Assembly: GCA_946999045.1 (NCBI GenBank)
Contig: CAMQBR010000011.1
Span: 1-63,133 of the forward strand
DNA: 63,133 nucleotides
Source of the DNA: an uncultured Prevotella sp.
GTDB taxonomy: Bacteria > Bacteroidota > Bacteroidia > Bacteroidales > Bacteroidaceae
Direction: 5' to 3'
Part shown: in pieces, positions 63,127 to 63,133 of the stretch
Numbering within the stretch: position 1 is the stretch's first letter
Layout: the number at the start of each line of letters is the position of its first letter
Notes under the pieces: generated by a model
Databases searched by the model: none
Seen by the model: only the letters and a program-made list of their open reading frames with translations
Told to the model about the DNA's origin: nothing
Made by a program: the position numbers and the translations under genes

Positions 63127-63133
63127 TTCGTGT

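Overview
The window is a chromosomal segment of an AT-rich member of the Bacteroidota, most likely an oral-type Prevotella (Prevotellaceae). The evidence is the TAnnTTTG -7 boxes ahead of many genes, weak or absent Shine-Dalgarno sequences, Bacteroidales-specific families (a GldB-like protein, a DUF6057-like membrane protein, a T9SS CTD-like domain, OMP_b-brl_3-type outer membrane proteins, many small lipoproteins), and tightly packed housekeeping genes separated by repeat-rich gaps. The species call is an inference; the phylum is well supported.

Layout. 1-2.9 kb: end of a GldB-like gene, L-serine dehydratase, and a wrecked IS5-type insertion sequence. 2.9-10.8 kb, all minus strand: Fur/PerR-type regulator, dapA, a DMT exporter overlapping truA, an L,D-transpeptidase preceded by a tiny protein that is almost only a sorting domain, RNase Z, a lipocalin-like lipoprotein, mazG. 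10.9-25 kb, plus strand: valS, a clostripain-like lipoprotein, a giant alpha-2-macroglobulin-like protein, a DUF1573 protein with ispH, and a small Thr/Ala/Asp-rich lipoprotein. 25.8-39.7 kb, minus strand: serC-serA-DUF1015-IMPACT, a DbpA-like helicase, two paralogous TPR proteins behind gyrA, and groES-groEL. 36.8-43.2 kb is a repeat island with short unknown secreted genes and tRNA-Glu/tRNA-Ser. 43.5-53.5 kb: cdd with a beta-helix lipoprotein, rsmG-MBL-ruvC, a DUF6057-like protein, glgB overlapping a MORN protein, and kdsB. 53.6-63 kb is accessory DNA: a decayed PAS-LuxR regulator divergent from a frameshifted outer membrane receptor, an IS3 orfA relic, then a cassette of a PGAP1-like secreted hydrolase, two small lipoproteins and an astacin-like protein.

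How the genes work together. Serine synthesis (serC, serA) and breakdown (sdaA) both lie here. Envelope functions dominate: Kdo activation (kdsB), lysine/DAP (dapA), peptidoglycan cross-linking (L,D-transpeptidase), isoprenoid precursor (ispH), A2M and several lipoproteins. Information processing is covered by gyrA, ruvC, valS, truA, rsmG, rnz and the DEAD-box helicase, and chaperones by groESL.

Most unusual content: (i) the astacin-like gene at 61914-62999 has lost the zinc-binding and catalytic residues and has an in-frame TAG directly before its lipobox cysteine, yet is otherwise open; (ii) a family of about 193-bp palindromic elements (TIR AGGGCGGTTCTATAAATTA, TA target duplications, central AGTATAGCGAGCTATACT hairpin) in at least nine places, including one nested inside another; (iii) a perfect 13-bp inverted repeat laid over the -33 and -7 boxes of the frameshifted receptor, next to the decayed regulator; (iv) several other small dispersed repeat families in the gaps.
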